This document shows positions 18,230 through 29,019 of a stretch of DNA of 64,000 bases, in pieces (position 1 is the stretch's first letter; the number at the start of each line of letters is the position of its first letter). The position numbers and the translations under genes are program-made. Where the stretch lies: the NCBI GenBank assembly GCA_029880855.1, contig JAOUNS010000002.1, positions 392,001 through 456,000 on the forward strand, written 5' to 3'. The DNA comes from Gammaproteobacteria bacterium (lineage in GTDB: Bacteria > Pseudomonadota > Gammaproteobacteria > UBA6429 > Thiohalophilaceae). Under the pieces are notes generated by a model. The model was not told the origin of the DNA. It saw nothing but the letters and a program-made list of their open reading frames with translations, and ran no database searches.

Positions 18230-18646
18230 ATGAATAAAACTGATTATTCCGAAAAAACGGCCCGATTTATCCTGATAGCTGTTGCTGCCGGTTCACTCTC
18301 AAATGCGGCCTGGATGTTACTCTTTCCTTCCGGCTGGTTCGATCATATGCCTGCCCTGGTCCCGGAATATGGAACATTTAATGTTCATTTTGTCCGTGAT
18401 ATCGGTTGCTCATTTCTCACTATTGGTGTCACGCTGTGGTGGGGGTTATTAAAACCCAAATACCTTTTTCCTGTTGCTGTCTTCGCTACCTTGTTTTACA
18501 GCGCACACGCACTGGTACATGTCTTTGATACTCTGCGCGGTCATGTGGGAGCACATCACTGGTGGGTGGATTTTCCGACCTCATATCTACCGGCAATCGC
18601 CCTATGCTGGGTTAGCCTGCATCTGTATCGTTCCGAGCAGAATTAA
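18230..18646 (+). CDS. Small four-helix membrane protein, unknown function
   Basis: The 138-residue protein has four hydrophobic segments (about 12-30, 55-75, 82-100 and 115-132). Notable polar residues are FNVHFVRDIGCSF (about 50-62), HALVHVFDTLRGHVGAHHWWVD (about 90-111) and a short Tyr/Arg tail. The His-rich middle echoes the neighbouring cluster's membrane proteins, but I do not recognise the family. It is divergent from the cluster, with its own promoter, so it may be related in function or independent. Confidence 0.65.
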   Translation: MNKTDYSEKTARFILIAVAAGSLSNAAWMLLFPSGWFDHMPALVPEYGTFNVHFVRDIGCSFLTIGVTLWWGLLKPKYLFPVAVFATLFYSAHALVHVFDTLRGHVGAHHWWVDFPTSYLPAIALCWVSLHLYRSEQN

Positions 18647-18714
18647 ATCCTGCCTCTGTAAATACATTATCCGCATAAGAGGATTTGTGTTTCAGGTATT
18701 TTTTCATCACATAG

Positions 18715-18737
18715 AAAAACGGCCCACAAGGGGCCGT
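18715..18737 (-). terminator. Terminator downstream of ssb
   Basis: On the minus strand ACGGCCC and GGGCCGT enclose CTTGT and are followed by a T-run (18719-18715). It lies about 40 nt after the ssb stop and is also positioned between the two convergent genes. Confidence 0.85.
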
Positions 18738-18775
18738 CTCTGCGATAGTGAATGGTTTATCAAACCGATTGTTCT

Positions 18776-19258
18776 TTAGAATGGGATATCATCATCATAA
18801 TCGCCGGCAGGAACCGGATCGGGCATACCGCCATAACCGCCATCATTAAAGCCGCCGGTATTACCGGCGTTACCGGCATTGTTGTTAGCCTGATAGCCGC
18901 CACCACCACTGCCGCCGGCACCACGCGAGTCAAGCATTTGTAACTCGTTACCCAGTATCTCGGTGGTATAGCGATCCTGTCCGTTGTTGTCCTGCCATTT
19001 GCGGGTTTGGAGCTTGCCCTCAATATAGACTTTAGAGCCCTTTTTCAGATACTCACCGGCGATCTCAGCCAAACGGCGGAAAAACACGACACGATGCCAT
19101 TCGGTCTTTTCCTGTTGCTCACCGGTATTTTTGTCTTTCCAGACTTCAGAGGTGGCAATTGTAACGTTGGCAACCGCACCGCCGTTGGGCATGTAACGAA
19201 TTTCGGGATCACGCCCCAGATTCCCAATCAAAATGACTTTGTTAACGCCCCTTGCCAT
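18776..19258 (-). CDS. ssb: Single-stranded DNA-binding protein
   Basis: SSB coats single-stranded DNA during replication, repair and recombination. The 160-residue protein has the OB fold ([19 protein letters not shown], then [21 protein letters not shown] and EGKLQTRKW) over residues 1-110. A Gly/Asn-rich linker and the conserved acidic tip DDDIPF, which recruits partner proteins, follow. GGGGGA precedes the ATG. The order ssb, MFS transporter, divergent uvrA is common in gammaproteobacteria. Confidence 0.98.
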   Translation of the reverse strand: MARGVNKVILIGNLGRDPEIRYMPNGGAVANVTIATSEVWKDKNTGEQQEKTEWHRVVFFRRLAEIAGEYLKKGSKVYIEGKLQTRKWQDNNGQDRYTTEILGNELQMLDSRGAGGSGGGGYQANNNAGNAGNTGGFNDGGYGGMPDPVPAGDYDDDIPF

Positions 19259-19348
19259 TACTTTATTCCCCCTACTTTAATTGCTGGATATGTAAATTCG
19301 GATGGCCCTATCATAACGGCGCAACAGCGAATTTACGAGGCCGAAATT

Positions 19349-20716
19349 CTAGCTGACGGAAAAAACACACAAGGCCTCCTGGTCCAGAGAGCCCTTGTCC
19401 ACCTTGAGATAGGCCACCCCGTCTTCCGGGATAACCACGGCTTCCGCCACGCCCTTGACCGCCGTCAGCGCCGAAACCAGCTCCCTGGCCCTTACCTCAT
19501 CCAGTCGGCCGACCTGCAGGGTATAGCTGCTGAGATAACGGGGTTGGCGCATTGTGACTGCAATAAACAGCCAGAGACCGGCCAGCACCGCATTCCCCAG
19601 AAAAACCGTTTCCAGTCCATAGGTTTGCCCTAACCAGCCACCGCCTGCGCCACCCAGGAAGGCCCCCATGAACTGGGAAGAAGAAAAAACCCCCATCGCG
19701 GTCCCTTTATGGGCCGCCGGCGCGGTTTTGGCCACCAGAGACGGCAAGCTGGCCTCCAGCAGGTTAAATGCCGCAAAAAACATCACCAGTAACATCACCA
19801 TGCCGGCCAGACTCTGGTGCCAATGATACAAGCCAAGACAGGCCAGACTGAGTACGATGACAGAGGTAACCAGCACCTGCTTCATCATACGCTTGCGTTC
19901 GGCCAGGATAATAAAGGGCAGGATCAGAATGATGGAGAGGATCAGGACCGGTAAATAGACCCGCCAGTGGTCAGTCAGTGCAAGATTGAATTGTTTATCC
20001 AGGAAACGGGGCACCGCCATGAAAGTGGCTGTCATGATCATGTGCAGAATCAACACCCCTGCATCCAGCCGCAACAACTGACTGTCTTTGATCACCTTGC
20101 GAAACCAGCCCGGCTCTACACCGGCATCCCGATTCAGGTTGCTCACGACAGGTGTCGGAACACGAAACATGACAATCAAGATAGCTGCCAGCGCCAGCAC
20201 CGTTGTCATCCAGAAAATGCCGGTCAGACCAAACCAGCCATGCAGTACCGGTCCAATTATCAGCGCCAGCATAAATGAGGCGCCAATACTCATACCGATC
20301 ATGGCCATCATCTTCATACGTTGTTCTTCACGGGTCAAATCAGCCGCCAGCGCCATAACCGCGCTGGATATGGCCCCCATGCCCTGCAACGCCCGTCCAA
20401 GGATGACGCCATAGATAGACGTTGACATGGCCGCCACAACGCTGCCGAATGCAAAGACCAATAACCCGGTAATAATAATGGGCTTACGCCCCCACCGGTC
20501 AGACAACATGCCCATGGGGATCTGGAAAAGTCCCTGGGTCAGACCGTAAATCCCAATCGCTACGCCGGCCAGAAACCCGGTGTAACCCTCCAGGTCACGG
20601 GCGTAGACAGCAAATACCGGCAGGATCATAAAAAGCCCCAGCATGCGTACTGATATTACGCTGACCAGGGATAGGGCGACGCGACGCTCGCCGGTTGTCA
20701 TTCGATTTTCATTCAC
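19349..20716 (-). CDS. yajR: YajR-type MFS transporter with C-terminal YAM-like domain
   Basis: This is a 12-helix major facilitator protein of 455 residues. The motif A region reads GMLSDRWGRKPIIITG and the N-terminus, MNENRMTTGERR, parallels E. coli YajR. That supports the GTG at 20716 as start over the ATG at 20701. After the last helix, about residues 390-455 (RYLSSYTLQVGRLDEVRARELVSAL onward) form a small ferredoxin-like domain as in YajR's YAM. The physiological substrate of this group is unknown. It is divergent from uvrA and upstream of ssb. Confidence 0.85.
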   Translation of the reverse strand: MNENRMTTGERRVALSLVSVISVRMLGLFMILPVFAVYARDLEGYTGFLAGVAIGIYGLTQGLFQIPMGMLSDRWGRKPIIITGLLVFAFGSVVAAMSTSIYGVILGRALQGMGAISSAVMALAADLTREEQRMKMMAMIGMSIGASFMLALIIGPVLHGWFGLTGIFWMTTVLALAAILIVMFRVPTPVVSNLNRDAGVEPGWFRKVIKDSQLLRLDAGVLILHMIMTATFMAVPRFLDKQFNLALTDHWRVYLPVLILSIILILPFIILAERKRMMKQVLVTSVIVLSLACLGLYHWHQSLAGMVMLLVMFFAAFNLLEASLPSLVAKTAPAAHKGTAMGVFSSSQFMGAFLGGAGGGWLGQTYGLETVFLGNAVLAGLWLFIAVTMRQPRYLSSYTLQVGRLDEVRARELVSALTAVKGVAEAVVIPEDGVAYLKVDKGSLDQEALCVFSVS

Positions 20717-20801
20717 TGTACTGGTTACCGGAATTCGCTTTGCTACTCATGCGGCAAGCGGCGTATATTAGCAGGTTGTTCTAACAAACCAAAAAGCAGT
20801 T

Positions 20802-23651
20802 ATGGATACCATTCACATTCGTGGGGCTCGCACCCACAACCTGAAAAACATTGACCTGGATTTACCCCGCGACAAACTCATAGTCGTCACAGGTCTGTCC
20901 GGCTCGGGCAAGTCCTCACTCGCCTTCGATACTATATATGCAGAAGGACAACGCCGTTATGTGGAATCGCTGTCGGCCTATGCCAGGCAATTCCTGTCCA
21001 TGATGGAAAAACCAGACGTGGACCACATCGAGGGCCTTTCTCCGGCAATTTCCATCGAACAGAAGTCCACCTCCCACAACCCTCGCTCCACGGTGGGTAC
21101 GATTACCGAAATCTATGACTACTTGCGCCTGCTGTTTGCCCGCGCCGGCGATCCCCGCTGCCCGGACCACGATATCACCCTGGAGGCCCAAACCATCAGT
21201 CAGATGGTGGATCAGGTTCTGGCGCTGCCGGAAGGCAGTAAAATTATGCTGCTGGCCCCGGTCGTCGAAGCGCGCAAGGGTGAACATGAGCAGATCCTGG
21301 AGAAACTACGCAGTGAGGGTTACGTCCGGGCCAGGATCGACGGTGAGGTGGTGGAATTGGACGATGCCCCCAAACTGGACCTGCGTCGCAAGCACACCAT
21401 AGAGGTGGTGGTCGACCGCTTCAAGGTCCGTCCTGATATCCAGCAAAGGCTGGCCGATTCCTTTGAAACGGCGGTCAATCTGGCCGACGGCATCGCCCGC
21501 ATTTCGTTCATGGAAGGCAACAGGAAGGACCTGGTCTTCTCAGCCCGCTTTGCCTGCCCGGTATGTGGGTACTCACTGGCAGAGCTGGAACCCCGGCTCT
21601 TCTCGTTTAACAACCCGGCAGGAGCCTGCCCGACCTGTGATGGTCTGGGTATACACCAGTTTTTCGATCCGGCCAGAGTTGTCACCCAGCCGGAAGCCGG
21701 CCTGGCCGGCGGCGCCATCCGTGGCTGGGACAGTCGCAACCTCTATTACCACCAGATGCTGGTCTCCCTGTCCAAACACTACGGTTTCGACATGGATAAA
21801 CCTTTCTACAAATTGCCGAAGAAAATCCAGCACACCATTCTGCATGGCAGCGACGAAGAAGAGATCGAGTTTATTTATAAGAATGATCGCGGCAGCAAAT
21901 ATCGCAAGCTGCAGCCCTTCGAGGGAATTATCCCGAACATGGAGCGCCGCTATCGAGACACGGAATCCAATGTGGTACGTGATGAACTGGCCAAGTACCT
22001 GAGTCATCAGGCCTGCCCGGACTGCCGGGGTACGCGCCTCAACCGCAGCGCACGCCATGTCTATGTCGCCGACCAGACCTTGCCGGAAGTCACCGCCATG
22101 CCGGTGGGACTCGCCCATCAGTTTTTCACTTCACTCACCCTGCCCGGCCGCCGCGGCGAGATTGCCGCCAAGATCGTCAAGGAGATCGGTCAGCGTCTCG
22201 ACTTTCTGGTGAACATCGGCCTGGATTATCTGACGCTGGAACGCAGTGCCGATACATTGTCAGGTGGTGAGGCACAACGCATTCGCTTGGCCAGTCAAAT
22301 CGGCGCCGGTCTGGTTGGCGTTATGTATATTCTCGACGAACCCTCTATCGGCCTGCATCAACGCGATAACACCCGGTTACTTAACACCCTCACCTATCTG
22401 CGCGATCTGGGGAATACCGTCATTGTGGTGGAACACGATGAGGAAGCCATTCTCAGTGCCGATCATGTGATCGATATCGGACCGGGGGCCGGTGTACATG
22501 GCGGAGAAATCGTCGCCCAGGGTACACCGCAGCAGATCATGGCCAACAAGGCTTCACTCACCGGACAATATCTTTCCGGCCAAAAAGAGATCGCGATTCC
22601 GGACACACGGACGCCGATCGATCCAAAACGGGTCCTGAAGATTAAAAAGGCCGGCGGCAACAATCTGAAAAATATTGATGTGCAAATACCGGTGGGCGTT
22701 ATGACTGCCGTCACCGGCGTTTCCGGTTCCGGTAAATCGACGCTCATCAACGACACGCTCTATGCTCATGCGGCGATCGAACTGAACAATGCCTCCACCG
22801 ATCCCGCTCCCTGTGAAGCCATTCTTGGTCTGGAACAGTTCGACAAGGTGGTGGATATTGATCAAAGTCCCATCGGGCGGACCCCCCGTTCCAATCCGGC
22901 TACCTATACCGGTCTATTTACACCGATTCGTGAATTGTTTGCCGGTGGTCAGGAAGCCCGTTCCCGTGGTTACTCACCCGGTCGGTTCAGCTTCAATGTC
23001 AAGGGAGGCCGTTGTGAAGCCTGTCAGGGCGATGGCGTCATCAAGGTGGAAATGCACTTTCTGCCTGATATTTATGTTCCATGTGATGTCTGCCGGGGCA
23101 AACGTTACAACCGTGAAACACTGGAGATCAAATACAAGGGCAAGAATATTCATGAAGTTCTGGAGATGACCGTTGAAGATGCACTGACATTTTTCGATGC
23201 CATCCCGGTGGTGAAACGTAAACTGCAAACCCTCATGGATGTGGGCCTGAGTTATATTACGCTGGGTCAGAATGCCACCACGCTCTCCGGCGGCGAGGCA
23301 CAGCGTGTCAAACTGTCCCGTGAGCTGTCCAAGCGTGATACCGGCAATACCCTGTATATTCTCGACGAGCCGACAACCGGTCTGCATTTTCACGACATTG
23401 AGCAATTATTGGCGGTTTTGCATCGCCTGCGGGATCGGGGTAACACGCTGGTTGTCATTGAACACAATCTGGATGTGATCAAAACCGCTGACTGGATCAT
23501 CGATATGGGACCGGAAGGCGGTCACAAAGGCGGGACGGTTGTTTGTGAAGGAACACCGGAACAGATCAGCAAGGTCAAGGCGTCCCATACCGGACACTAC
23601 CTGAAGCCCCTGTTGAATAAAAAACTGTCCGCCTCTCAGAAATCAGCATGA
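20802..23651 (+). CDS. uvrA: Excinuclease ABC subunit A
   Basis: UvrA recognises DNA damage and loads UvrB in nucleotide excision repair. The 949-residue protein has two ABC ATPase modules. The first Walker A is GLSGSGKSS (31-39), the second GVSGSGKST near residue 640, and the signatures are [14 protein letters not shown] and [15 protein letters not shown]. Zinc-finger cysteines appear in CPVCGYS with CPTCDGLG, and CEACQGDG with [10 protein letters not shown] see no LexA box in the 85-bp divergent gap, so SOS control is not evident. Confidence 0.98.
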   Translation: MDTIHIRGARTHNLKNIDLDLPRDKLIVVTGLSGSGKSSLAFDTIYAEGQRRYVESLSAYARQFLSMMEKPDVDHIEGLSPAISIEQKSTSHNPRSTVGTITEIYDYLRLLFARAGDPRCPDHDITLEAQTISQMVDQVLALPEGSKIMLLAPVVEARKGEHEQILEKLRSEGYVRARIDGEVVELDDAPKLDLRRKHTIEVVVDRFKVRPDIQQRLADSFETAVNLADGIARISFMEGNRKDLVFSARFACPVCGYSLAELEPRLFSFNNPAGACPTCDGLGIHQFFDPARVVTQPEAGLAGGAIRGWDSRNLYYHQMLVSLSKHYGFDMDKPFYKLPKKIQHTILHGSDEEEIEFIYKNDRGSKYRKLQPFEGIIPNMERRYRDTESNVVRDELAKYLSHQACPDCRGTRLNRSARHVYVADQTLPEVTAMPVGLAHQFFTSLTLPGRRGEIAAKIVKEIGQRLDFLVNIGLDYLTLERSADTLSGGEAQRIRLASQIGAGLVGVMYILDEPSIGLHQRDNTRLLNTLTYLRDLGNTVIVVEHDEEAILSADHVIDIGPGAGVHGGEIVAQGTPQQIMANKASLTGQYLSGQKEIAIPDTRTPIDPKRVLKIKKAGGNNLKNIDVQIPVGVMTAVTGVSGSGKSTLINDTLYAHAAIELNNASTDPAPCEAILGLEQFDKVVDIDQSPIGRTPRSNPATYTGLFTPIRELFAGGQEARSRGYSPGRFSFNVKGGRCEACQGDGVIKVEMHFLPDIYVPCDVCRGKRYNRETLEIKYKGKNIHEVLEMTVEDALTFFDAIPVVKRKLQTLMDVGLSYITLGQNATTLSGGEAQRVKLSRELSKRDTGNTLYILDEPTTGLHFHDIEQLLAVLHRLRDRGNTLVVIEHNLDVIKTADWIIDMGPEGGHKGGTVVCEGTPEQISKVKASHTGHYLKPLLNKKLSASQKSA

Positions 23652-23685
23652 GACAACAAAACTGACCACATAATCGGCAAACAAC

Positions 23686-23729
23686 ACAGCGGACACCGGA
23701 GAAATTGCAACGTTCTTCTTGTCCGCTGT
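23686..23729. repeat. Perfect 10-bp inverted repeat after uvrA
   Basis: ACAGCGGACA (23686-23695) and TGTCCGCTGT (23720-23729) can pair around a 24-nt loop. There is no T-run, so it is not a standard terminator. It lies between the convergent uvrA and VanZ-domain genes and may protect or end transcripts. Confidence 0.5.
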
Positions 23730-23775
23730 ATTGTCACTGCATGTTACTTGCCACCCGGATTGGAAAGCATCCCCT

Positions 23776-24708
23776 TCATTTTACCAATCGTACATTATCA
23801 ATATAGATAGTCTGGCCGATACGCGGTTTTTCAATAAAGACAATAACACCGCGTATCGGGGCCATGGCCGTTGATGGACGGTTTATCTGTGCAGCATAGG
23901 CCAGTTCCAGCGTATTCCAGCCGGGCTTAACCGGATAACGGTGCATCGCCAGACCCGGCCAGACATAACGGTTTTCATTGCGTGGGTCGTTGTATATGCT
24001 GATACCGATCAATACCGGCTCTGGATCGGGAATATAAATGTCCAGCCGCAAGCCTGTATATTCCCGCCAGCGGTCCGGGAAGTACTGTAGTTTTGCGCTG
24101 ACATAGTCACCGCCGCGGGCGGTCAGTTTCAAGGCGCAACAACCTTCTTTTTTAACCTCCTGTTGTATTGTCAATTCATATTGACTGACCCAACGTGTCA
24201 ACTCAAGGCTGTCTTCCACACCGCTTAACAGCGGCAGTGTCCGCTCCGCCCGATACTCGTCATACAACATGGCAGTTGTCGGCCAAACTGCAATGAACAC
24301 AATAACAACAGCCATAACCTTCAACCAGTGACGACTGTGCGTGTTGTGGCGTAAAGATGGTGACAACAACAACCAGGCAAGGATCCCGCCAAGCAAGTCC
24401 AGCCATACATCCTCCAGGCTTGCCGATCGATGCATGCCGGACTGGACAAATTCAACACCGGCACCAATCAACAAGATGAGAATAAACACCACTGCAAATT
24501 GTTTGAGAGCGGTTAACCTGACAAACAACGAACCGGTCAAACAGACCAAACTGACGAAGATAAAGAAAATGACAAAGTGGCCCAGATCCCAGACGGCCTG
24601 TGCCGAGCGGGAACTGTAATAATCCTGTTTGATAAAAAACAGTAAATATACCGCCAGAGTGATCCAGATTGTCCATAACCAGGCATAGCGACGCAGCGAA
24701 CTGTTCAT
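23776..24708 (-). CDS. VanZ-family membrane protein with C-terminal beta-sandwich domain
   Basis: The N-terminal half of this 310-residue protein is a VanZ-like domain with four membrane segments. Its motifs are DLGHFVIFFIFVSL and GVEFVQSGMHRSASLEDVWLDLLGG, the classic EExQ/D-like VanZ signature. A fifth hydrophobic helix (near 130-145) leads to a periplasmic domain of about 150 residues rich in beta strands (YTGLRLDIYIPDPEP, IYIDNVRLVK), resembling carbohydrate-binding or CIA30-type sandwiches. The ATG at 24708 behind GGAAA is preferred over a GTG one codon upstream. Function is unknown; cell-envelope or polysaccharide association is an inference. Confidence 0.75.
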   Translation of the reverse strand: MNSSLRRYAWLWTIWITLAVYLLFFIKQDYYSSRSAQAVWDLGHFVIFFIFVSLVCLTGSLFVRLTALKQFAVVFILILLIGAGVEFVQSGMHRSASLEDVWLDLLGGILAWLLLSPSLRHNTHSRHWLKVMAVVIVFIAVWPTTAMLYDEYRAERTLPLLSGVEDSLELTRWVSQYELTIQQEVKKEGCCALKLTARGGDYVSAKLQYFPDRWREYTGLRLDIYIPDPEPVLIGISIYNDPRNENRYVWPGLAMHRYPVKPGWNTLELAYAAQINRPSTAMAPIRGVIVFIEKPRIGQTIYIDNVRLVK

Positions 24709-24819
24709 CACATTTCCATAACATTTAACAAATATGCCACGCTATCCACCCCAGCCGATGAGTCTTTATCCTACACTGTTAATCGGCATTGTGCCGACTA
24801 TATTACAGGGCATTTTTCA

Positions 24820-25593
24820 ATGTGGTATAAATCTCTCACAGCCTGCATAGTTTTTTCTTCGTTGATATTTCATCCGGCCGGTGCGGAAAATATAACATCA
24901 CTAGAGCCGATAATACATATTGGAAAATTCTCAGGGCAGGATCCACAAACCATTACGCCGACAGGCTGGACGCCCTTGCAATTTCCCGGCATTGAAAACC
25001 ATACCGCCTATTTTTTGTTACAGGACAATAAACTCAACCACAGTGTTGTCAAGGCAGTCAGCCACAACGCGGCATCCGGCCTGTATCGCAAAGTCAACAT
25101 CGACCCGGCACAATATCCCTCACTTGAATGGCGCTGGAAAATATCCAACATCCTGAAAAAGGGCGATGTCTACACCAAGCAAGGTGATGATTATGCAGCG
25201 CGAATCTATGTGTCTTTCCATTATGATGCGAACAGACTGACCGGCATGGAAAAAGTCAAATACCGCTTATACCGCATGTTACGCAATGAACCACCGCCAC
25301 TGGCAGTCATTAACTATATCTGGGCCAACAAGGCCAAACCGGGCACTGTAGTCGATAATGCCTATTCACCACGAGTGAAGATGATCGTGATAGATTCAGG
25401 AAATAACAATACCAACAAGTGGCGATATGTCCGGCGCAATGTATATCAGGATTATCTCAAGGTATTTGGAGAGAAACCCGGCAACATAACCGGTGTCGCC
25501 ATCATGACCGATACAGATAACACCGGTGAGTCTGCCACCGCCTGGTATGGTGATATCAGTCTTGCCAAAAGTAACAGAGAGGCAGCAGATTAA
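24820..25593 (+). CDS. DUF3047 family exported protein
   Basis: The 257-residue protein has a signal peptide (MWYKSLTACIVFSSLIFHPAGA, cleaved near residue 22). The DUF3047 pattern follows: SLEWRWKISNILKKGDVYTKQGDDYAARIYVSFHYD, INYIWANKAKPGTVVDNAYS, KWRYVRRNVYQDYLKVFGE, and a final GVAIMTDTDNTGESATAWYGDISL. The fold is predicted to be a beta sandwich and the function is not known. It is divergent from the VanZ-domain gene and convergent with the SAM hydrolase gene, with only 10 bp between stops. Confidence 0.85.
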   Translation: MWYKSLTACIVFSSLIFHPAGAENITSLEPIIHIGKFSGQDPQTITPTGWTPLQFPGIENHTAYFLLQDNKLNHSVVKAVSHNAASGLYRKVNIDPAQYPSLEWRWKISNILKKGDVYTKQGDDYAARIYVSFHYDANRLTGMEKVKYRLYRMLRNEPPPLAVINYIWANKAKPGTVVDNAYSPRVKMIVIDSGNNNTNKWRYVRRNVYQDYLKVFGEKPGNITGVAIMTDTDNTGESATAWYGDISLAKSNREAAD

Positions 25594-25603
25594 CGTTCGT
25601 TTT

Positions 25604-26335
25604 CTAATCAGCGATGACAATCTTGTCGCCGGGTTCGATATCGAGTGTCTTCGCAGCATTTCCCATATTAATGGCAATTTCCACCAGTCCATTTGAGTTT
25701 TCAAACCAGAAAGCGCGACCACGAGGCACATCAGAGAAGGTCCTGGCTTTGGATATAGAGTATTTACCAACCTCGATTTCACTCTCCTGATCCAGTTGTG
25801 AGGCCCGAATACCGGTCATGCAGTTACCATAGTGATCAATATAAATAATTTCGGCCAGATCATCCGGTTGCTGCGGGTCGATTCTTGACGTGGCTGGAAC
25901 CTCATTCGACTGCGGTATTTCCCCTTTACTGAGCATGGCTGCCACCGGGGCGAACAGATCGCGACCATGAAATGAGGAGGAAAGATATTCAGGCTGCCAA
26001 AGAATATCGCGCCACTTTACCTGACTGGCTCGTTTGGCAATGACGTTAAACAATCCATTATCCGGCCCTACCAGCCGGCGCCCATCCGCTTCGATCATGA
26101 CAGCCTTGCGTTCCGGGTTACCCACACCGGGATCAACCACGCCTATGATAATGGCCTTTTCAGGTAACCTGTCGATCAGGGAAGCCAACAAATAGCCGGC
26201 GGCTCTGGGTTGATATGTCGGTGCATCATGCATCAGGTCAATAACGGCCTGATCCGGGGCCTGTGCCTGCAATAACGCCTTGATCTGCCCGACATAGGGG
26301 CCTTGCCAACCAAAATCAGTGTAGAGGATGATCAT
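25604..26335 (-). CDS. S-adenosyl-L-methionine hydroxide adenosyltransferase (DUF62)
   Basis: Members of this fluorinase/chlorinase superfamily use water to cleave SAM into adenosine and methionine. The 243-residue protein shows YTDFGWQGPYVGQIK at the N-terminus, VVDPGVG, GPDNGLFNVI, SSFHGRDLFAPVAAML and the C-domain motif YIDHYGNCMTGI. No chlorinase-specific loop is discernible by eye, so plain SAM hydrolysis is assumed. It lies beyond the rplQ terminator and is probably monocistronic. Confidence 0.9.
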   Translation of the reverse strand: MIILYTDFGWQGPYVGQIKALLQAQAPDQAVIDLMHDAPTYQPRAAGYLLASLIDRLPEKAIIIGVVDPGVGNPERKAVMIEADGRRLVGPDNGLFNVIAKRASQVKWRDILWQPEYLSSSFHGRDLFAPVAAMLSKGEIPQSNEVPATSRIDPQQPDDLAEIIYIDHYGNCMTGIRASQLDQESEIEVGKYSISKARTFSDVPRGRAFWFENSNGLVEIAINMGNAAKTLDIEPGDKIVIAD

Positions 26336-26410
26336 ACTGAAACGGGATCCTGTACGGTATGTTTATGTCAGTTACGTACAATCATAGTCTCTAATAAAAC
26401 TTTTAGGCAA

Positions 26411-26438
26411 ACAAAAGCCGGGCTTGCCCGGCTTTTGT
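26411..26438 (-). terminator. Terminator of the alpha operon (after rplQ)
   Basis: A perfect 13-bp inverted repeat, ACAAAAGCCGGGC with GCCCGGCTTTTGT separated by TT, lies 21 nt after the rplQ stop and is followed on the minus strand by a short T-run. It closes the 30-kb run of translation genes. Confidence 0.9.
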
Positions 26439-26459
26439 AATGAAAACAACAGAAAGTGT

Positions 26460-26852
26460 TTATGCTTCGCTGCTGTCAGCCTTGTCCGAAACAGATGAAC
26501 GGTCAACCAGTTCAACAATTGCCATCGGGGCGTTATCGCCTGCACGGAAACCACATTTCAAAATACGCAGGTAACCGCCGGGACGAGCCTGATAGTGTGG
26601 GCCAAGTTCATTAAAGAGCTTGGTGACAACACCACGATCACGCAGGCGTGAAAAAGCCAGTCGGCGATTGGCAACGCTGTCTTGCTTGGCCAGCGTAATC
26701 AAGGGCTCTGCGACACGGCGCAGTTCCTTGGCCTTTGGCAAGGTTGTGCGGATCAATTCATGCTCCAGCAGGGAAGCCGCCATATTACGAAACATCGCTT
26801 TACGATGACTGCTGTTACGATTTAATTTACGGCCACTATGACGATGACGCAT
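26460..26852 (-). CDS. rplQ: 50S ribosomal protein L17
   Basis: L17 binds 23S rRNA near the exit tunnel side. The 130-residue product starts [20 protein letters not shown] and contains [23 protein letters not shown], both diagnostic. It is the last gene of the alpha operon, 43 bp after rpoA, and is followed by a strong terminator. Confidence 0.97.
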   Translation of the reverse strand: MRHRHSGRKLNRNSSHRKAMFRNMAASLLEHELIRTTLPKAKELRRVAEPLITLAKQDSVANRRLAFSRLRDRGVVTKLFNELGPHYQARPGGYLRILKCGFRAGDNAPMAIVELVDRSSVSDKADSSEA

Positions 26853-26895
26853 GGTTCTTTACCTTCAAATTCCTGTCTTCATACCAGTCCAGCGA

Positions 26896-27900
26896 TCAGG
26901 CTGCACTCTCGTTTTTTTCTCTCAGGCTGGCGGGGGGCCAGTTTTCCAGGCGCATACCCAGGGATAAACCACGGGATGCCAGGACGTCCTTGATTTCAGT
27001 CAGAGACTTCTTGCCAAGGTTTGGTGTCTTGAGCAATTCAACTTCAGTACGTTGAATCAAGTCACCAATGTAATAGATCTGTTCAGCCTTCAGGCAGTTT
27101 GCCGAGCGTACAGTCAACTCAAGGTCATCAACCGGACGCAACAGAATCGGATCAACTTCAGGTTCTTCCGTCGCTGACTCAACCTCTTCCTTGCCGGACA
27201 AATCAACAAAGGCTGACAATTGGTCTTGCAGAATTGTCGCCGCTGTACGAATCGCCTCTTCAGGATCGATTGTGCCATTGGTCTGCAGGTCAATAATCAG
27301 TTTATCCAGGTCAGTGCGCTGTTCAACACGGGCACTATCGACAACATATGCCACACGTTGAATCGGACTGAAGCTGGCATCCAGCACCAAACGACCGATC
27401 GGTCGATCATCATCTTCCTCACCCAGAGCGCGAACGCTGGCCGGTTGATAACCGCGACCTGAAGATATCTTCAGGGTCATGTTCAGTTCACCTGACTTGG
27501 TCAGGTTGGCAATCACATGCTCTGGATTAACGATCTCAACATTATGGTCGGTAGTAATATCAGCCGCTGTGACAGCACCAGGACCTTTTTTGTTCAGAGT
27601 CAATTTCGCAGAATCGGCATTGTGCAACCGAATCGCGACCCCTTTCAGGTTGAGCAGGATGTCGACAACGTCTTCCTGAACACCTTCAATTGTTGTGTAC
27701 TCGTGCAACACTCCTTCGATTTCCGCTTCAACCACGGCAGCACCGGTCATTGAAGACAGAAGGATACGTCGTAACGCATTACCAAGTGTGTGCCCGAAAC
27801 CCCGCTCCAGAGGTTCAAGGACAACACGCGCACGTGTGTCGGTGACCTGCTGGACGTCAACAATACGTGGTTTCAGAAAGTCAGCTACTGAGCCCTGCAT
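26896..27900 (-). CDS. rpoA: DNA-directed RNA polymerase subunit alpha
   Basis: RpoA nucleates RNA polymerase assembly and contacts upstream promoter DNA and activators. The 334-residue product has the N-terminal dimerisation domain ([23 protein letters not shown]) and the alpha-CTD from about residue 250, with [27 protein letters not shown]. It lies between rpsD and rplQ as in other proteobacteria. Confidence 0.98.
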   Translation of the reverse strand: MQGSVADFLKPRIVDVQQVTDTRARVVLEPLERGFGHTLGNALRRILLSSMTGAAVVEAEIEGVLHEYTTIEGVQEDVVDILLNLKGVAIRLHNADSAKLTLNKKGPGAVTAADITTDHNVEIVNPEHVIANLTKSGELNMTLKISSGRGYQPASVRALGEEDDDRPIGRLVLDASFSPIQRVAYVVDSARVEQRTDLDKLIIDLQTNGTIDPEEAIRTAATILQDQLSAFVDLSGKEEVESATEEPEVDPILLRPVDDLELTVRSANCLKAEQIYYIGDLIQRTEVELLKTPNLGKKSLTEIKDVLASRGLSLGMRLENWPPASLREKNESAA

Positions 27901-27959
27901 AAAAGCCCTCTTATGTTATTCAGATTATTCCGTAAAAAACCGCTTACAAGCCACCGGGA

Positions 27960-28586
27960 TTACTTGGAGTACAATTCCACTACCAGGTGTTCATTGATGT
28001 CTGTCGGTAATTCACTGCGTTCAGGTGCATTCTTGAATGTACCTTCGAGCTTCTTGGCATCAACTTCCAGCCATTCAGATATTCCGCGCTGTTGAGCCAT
28101 ATCCATCGCACCTTTGATGCGTAATTGGCCGGCAGCGGCTTCATTTACCTTGATTACATCACCGGCATGAATCTGCATTGACGGAATGGTGACAATGCGA
28201 CCGTTAACCGTAACGGCCTTGTGACGAACCAGCTGGCGTGATTCAGAGCGAGAGGCACCGAAGCCCATACGGTAAACCACGTTATCCAGACGGGACTCCA
28301 GTAATTGCAGCAGGTTTTCACCTGTAGAACCTTTACGGCGATCCGCTTCTTTATAGTAACTGCGGAACTGGCGCTCCAGAATACCGTAGATACGGCGCAG
28401 TTTCTGCTTTTCACGCAACTGGGCGGCGTAATCAGACAAACGACCACGTTTCTGCCCATGCATACCCGGCGCAGTTGGGCGTGTTTCAATGGCACACTTG
28501 CTGCCGAAACATTTTTCGCCTTTCAAAAACAGTTTTTCGCCTTCACGGCGACACTGACGACATTTTGGTCCGATATATCTAGCCAA
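27960..28586 (-). CDS. rpsD: 30S ribosomal protein S4 (zinc-type, TTG start)
   Basis: S4 nucleates 30S assembly and, in E. coli, represses the alpha operon. The 208-residue product has an S4 RNA-binding domain ([32 protein letters not shown]). The N-terminus carries four cysteines, C9, C12, C26 and C31, the zinc-binding form seen in Thermus but not in E. coli, which keeps only the last. The only start preceding MARYIGP is TTG at 28586, behind a strong CAGGAGAAG. Confidence 0.96.
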   Translation of the reverse strand: MARYIGPKCRQCRREGEKLFLKGEKCFGSKCAIETRPTAPGMHGQKRGRLSDYAAQLREKQKLRRIYGILERQFRSYYKEADRRKGSTGENLLQLLESRLDNVVYRMGFGASRSESRQLVRHKAVTVNGRIVTIPSMQIHAGDVIKVNEAAAGQLRIKGAMDMAQQRGISEWLEVDAKKLEGTFKNAPERSELPTDINEHLVVELYSK

Positions 28587-28601
28587 TGTTCTTCTCCTGA
28601 C

Positions 28602-28991
28602 TTAAACGCGACGCTTCTTGGGTGGACGACAACCGTTGTGCGGAATTGGCGTCACGTCAGAAATGCTGGTAATACGAAATCCCTTGGCATTCAATGCACG
28701 AACGGCGGATTCACGACCCGGACCCGGACCCTTGACGCAAACTTCAAGGTTTTTCATGCCGTATTCCTGCGCCATTTCGCCGGCACGCTCTGCAGCAACC
28801 TGAGCTGCAAAAGGGGTGCTTTTACGAGAACCACGGAAACCGGAACCACCAGCAGTCGCCCAGCACAGAGCGTTCCCCTGGCGGTCAGTAATGGTTACGA
28901 TGGTATTATTAAATGATGCGTGGATGAACGCGATACCATCCGATACGTCACGTTTTACCTTCTTGCGCGTACGTGCACTCTTGCTTGCCAT
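28602..28991 (-). CDS. rpsK: 30S ribosomal protein S11
   Basis: S11 is a platform protein near the mRNA exit. The 129-residue product contains [35 protein letters not shown] and the basic C-terminus [11 protein letters not shown]. It is third in the alpha operon after rpsM, with 28 bp between them. Confidence 0.97.
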   Translation of the reverse strand: MASKSARTRKKVKRDVSDGIAFIHASFNNTIVTITDRQGNALCWATAGGSGFRGSRKSTPFAAQVAAERAGEMAQEYGMKNLEVCVKGPGPGRESAVRALNAKGFRITSISDVTPIPHNGCRPPKKRRV

Positions 28992-29019
28992 AATCAGTTA
29001 AACCTGTACTCGTTAAATA

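Noticed and set aside
20717..20801. LexA/SOS box between the yajR-like gene and uvrA
   Set aside because: The only symmetry (GGTTGTTCTAACAAACC) does not match the CTGT-N8-ACAG LexA consensus.
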